From the NCBI GenBank assembly GCA_021158305.1, contig JAGGUU010000073.1:1-5626 (forward strand): DNA of 5,626 nucleotides. The letters run 5' to 3'. Below, piece after piece: positions 5,419-5,626 of this stretch (within the stretch, counting starts at the first letter, position 1; every line of letters starts with the position of its first letter). The stretch is from Candidatus Bathyarchaeota archaeon. Its GTDB lineage: Archaea > Thermoproteota > Bathyarchaeia > Bathyarchaeales > DTEX01. The notes beneath the pieces were generated by a model. That model was not told the origin of the DNA, did no database searches, and saw only the letters and a list, made by a program, of their open reading frames with translations. The translations under genes and the position numbers were made by a program.

Positions 5419-5626
5419 CTTCTTCACTCAATCTAATCGGCTTAACTTTTTTAAAGAGCGGCTCCTCTTGGACATAACTCTTACCCGTTCTAAGCGCAAC
5501 CTCAGCTTTTCCGAGCTCTACGCCTAGATATAGTGCGTGAGGAATGGATGATATTAGTCTTCTTCTCAGAATCTCATCATATATAGATCTCGCATTTTTA
5601 CCCCTTATTAGCAGCCTTCCTTTACG
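5408..5626 (-). CDS. Dihydropteroate synthase-like protein of the methanopterin type, partial: C-terminal 72 residues
   Basis: A frame opens at the right edge and reads leftward for 72 codons to a TGA at 5408-5410. Seen: LLIRGKNARSIYDEIL near the start, then HALYLGVELGKAEVAL at about 30-45 and TGKSYVQEEPLF at about 47-58. This matches the conserved tail (DUF4346-like) of archaeal DHPS-related proteins of the TIGR00284/MJ0107 type, where a Leu-Gly-Arg/Val-Glu-Leu segment and a Tyr-Val-Gln-x-Glu-Pro-Leu-Phe segment recur. The TIM-barrel catalytic part would lie beyond the window. Known: these proteins are proposed to couple the activated pterin to the ribosyl-arene made by MptG. Inference from order: the gene precedes mptG and overlaps it by 11 bases (20 if the GTG start is used), which fits adjacent steps of one pathway. 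Alternative: another protein ending in the same small domain, since DUF4346-like domains also occur in other archaeal proteins. Confidence 0.72.
   Translation of the reverse strand, partial: RKGRLLIRGKNARSIYDEILRRRLISSIPHALYLGVELGKAEVALRTGKSYVQEEPLFKKVKPIRLSEEDAG

Noticed and set aside
1..5626. Mobile element, CRISPR array, tRNA or rRNA
   Set aside because: No direct repeats, terminal inverted repeats, transposase motifs, cloverleaf or conserved rRNA sequence were seen, and coding sequence fills nearly the whole window.

Overview
This window is archaeal. The families are archaeal-type cofactor enzymes, start codons are often TTG or GTG, genes are packed almost end to end, and TATA-box-like elements sit about 25 bases ahead of several genes. 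Frequent AGA/AGG arginine codons would fit a thermophile. The sequence alone does not fix the lineage; a methanogen, a methanogen relative or another tetrahydromethanopterin-using archaeon is most likely.

Nearly everything here belongs to, or sits among, genes for the C1 carrier tetrahydromethanopterin (H4MPT). From left to right: (1) a leftward pair (1-1079), a DUF447 protein (FMN-binding split-barrel type) followed by a CitG-like protein (triphosphoribosyl-dephospho-CoA synthase family) cut by the window edge; (2) a 125-base divergent promoter region; (3) a rightward pair (1205-2742), the archaeal 6-hydroxymethyl-7,8-dihydropterin diphosphokinase MptE, translationally coupled to a DmrB/archaeoflavoprotein-type flavin plus 2x[4Fe-4S] protein; (4) a leftward DUF1464 protein with a sugar-kinase/Hsp70/actin-type ATPase fold; (5) a second divergent intergenic region; (6) a rightward 6-pyruvoyl-tetrahydropterin synthase/QueD-like protein; (7) a leftward pair (4441-5626), the C-terminal tail of a dihydropteroate synthase-like protein of the H4MPT type, overlapping the start of beta-ribofuranosylaminobenzene 5'-phosphate synthase (MptG).

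The genes fit one pathway. The QueD-like enzyme may supply or remodel a pterin. MptE activates the hydroxymethylpterin. MptG makes the ribosyl-benzene half. The DHPS-like protein would couple the two halves. The DmrB-like flavoprotein would reduce the dihydro cofactor to the tetrahydro form. DUF447, the CitG-like protein and DUF1464 have no assigned reaction but sit inside this set, so they are candidates for unassigned steps of H4MPT assembly. The CitG-like protein is the most suggestive, because its family forms a ribosyl glycosidic bond, the kind of linkage methanopterin also carries in its side chain.

There is no RNA gene, mobile element, CRISPR array or clear repeat. Both convergent gene pairs meet with essentially no spacer (a 4-base overlap and a 3-base gap), so the opposing transcripts must overlap or terminate inside coding sequence.
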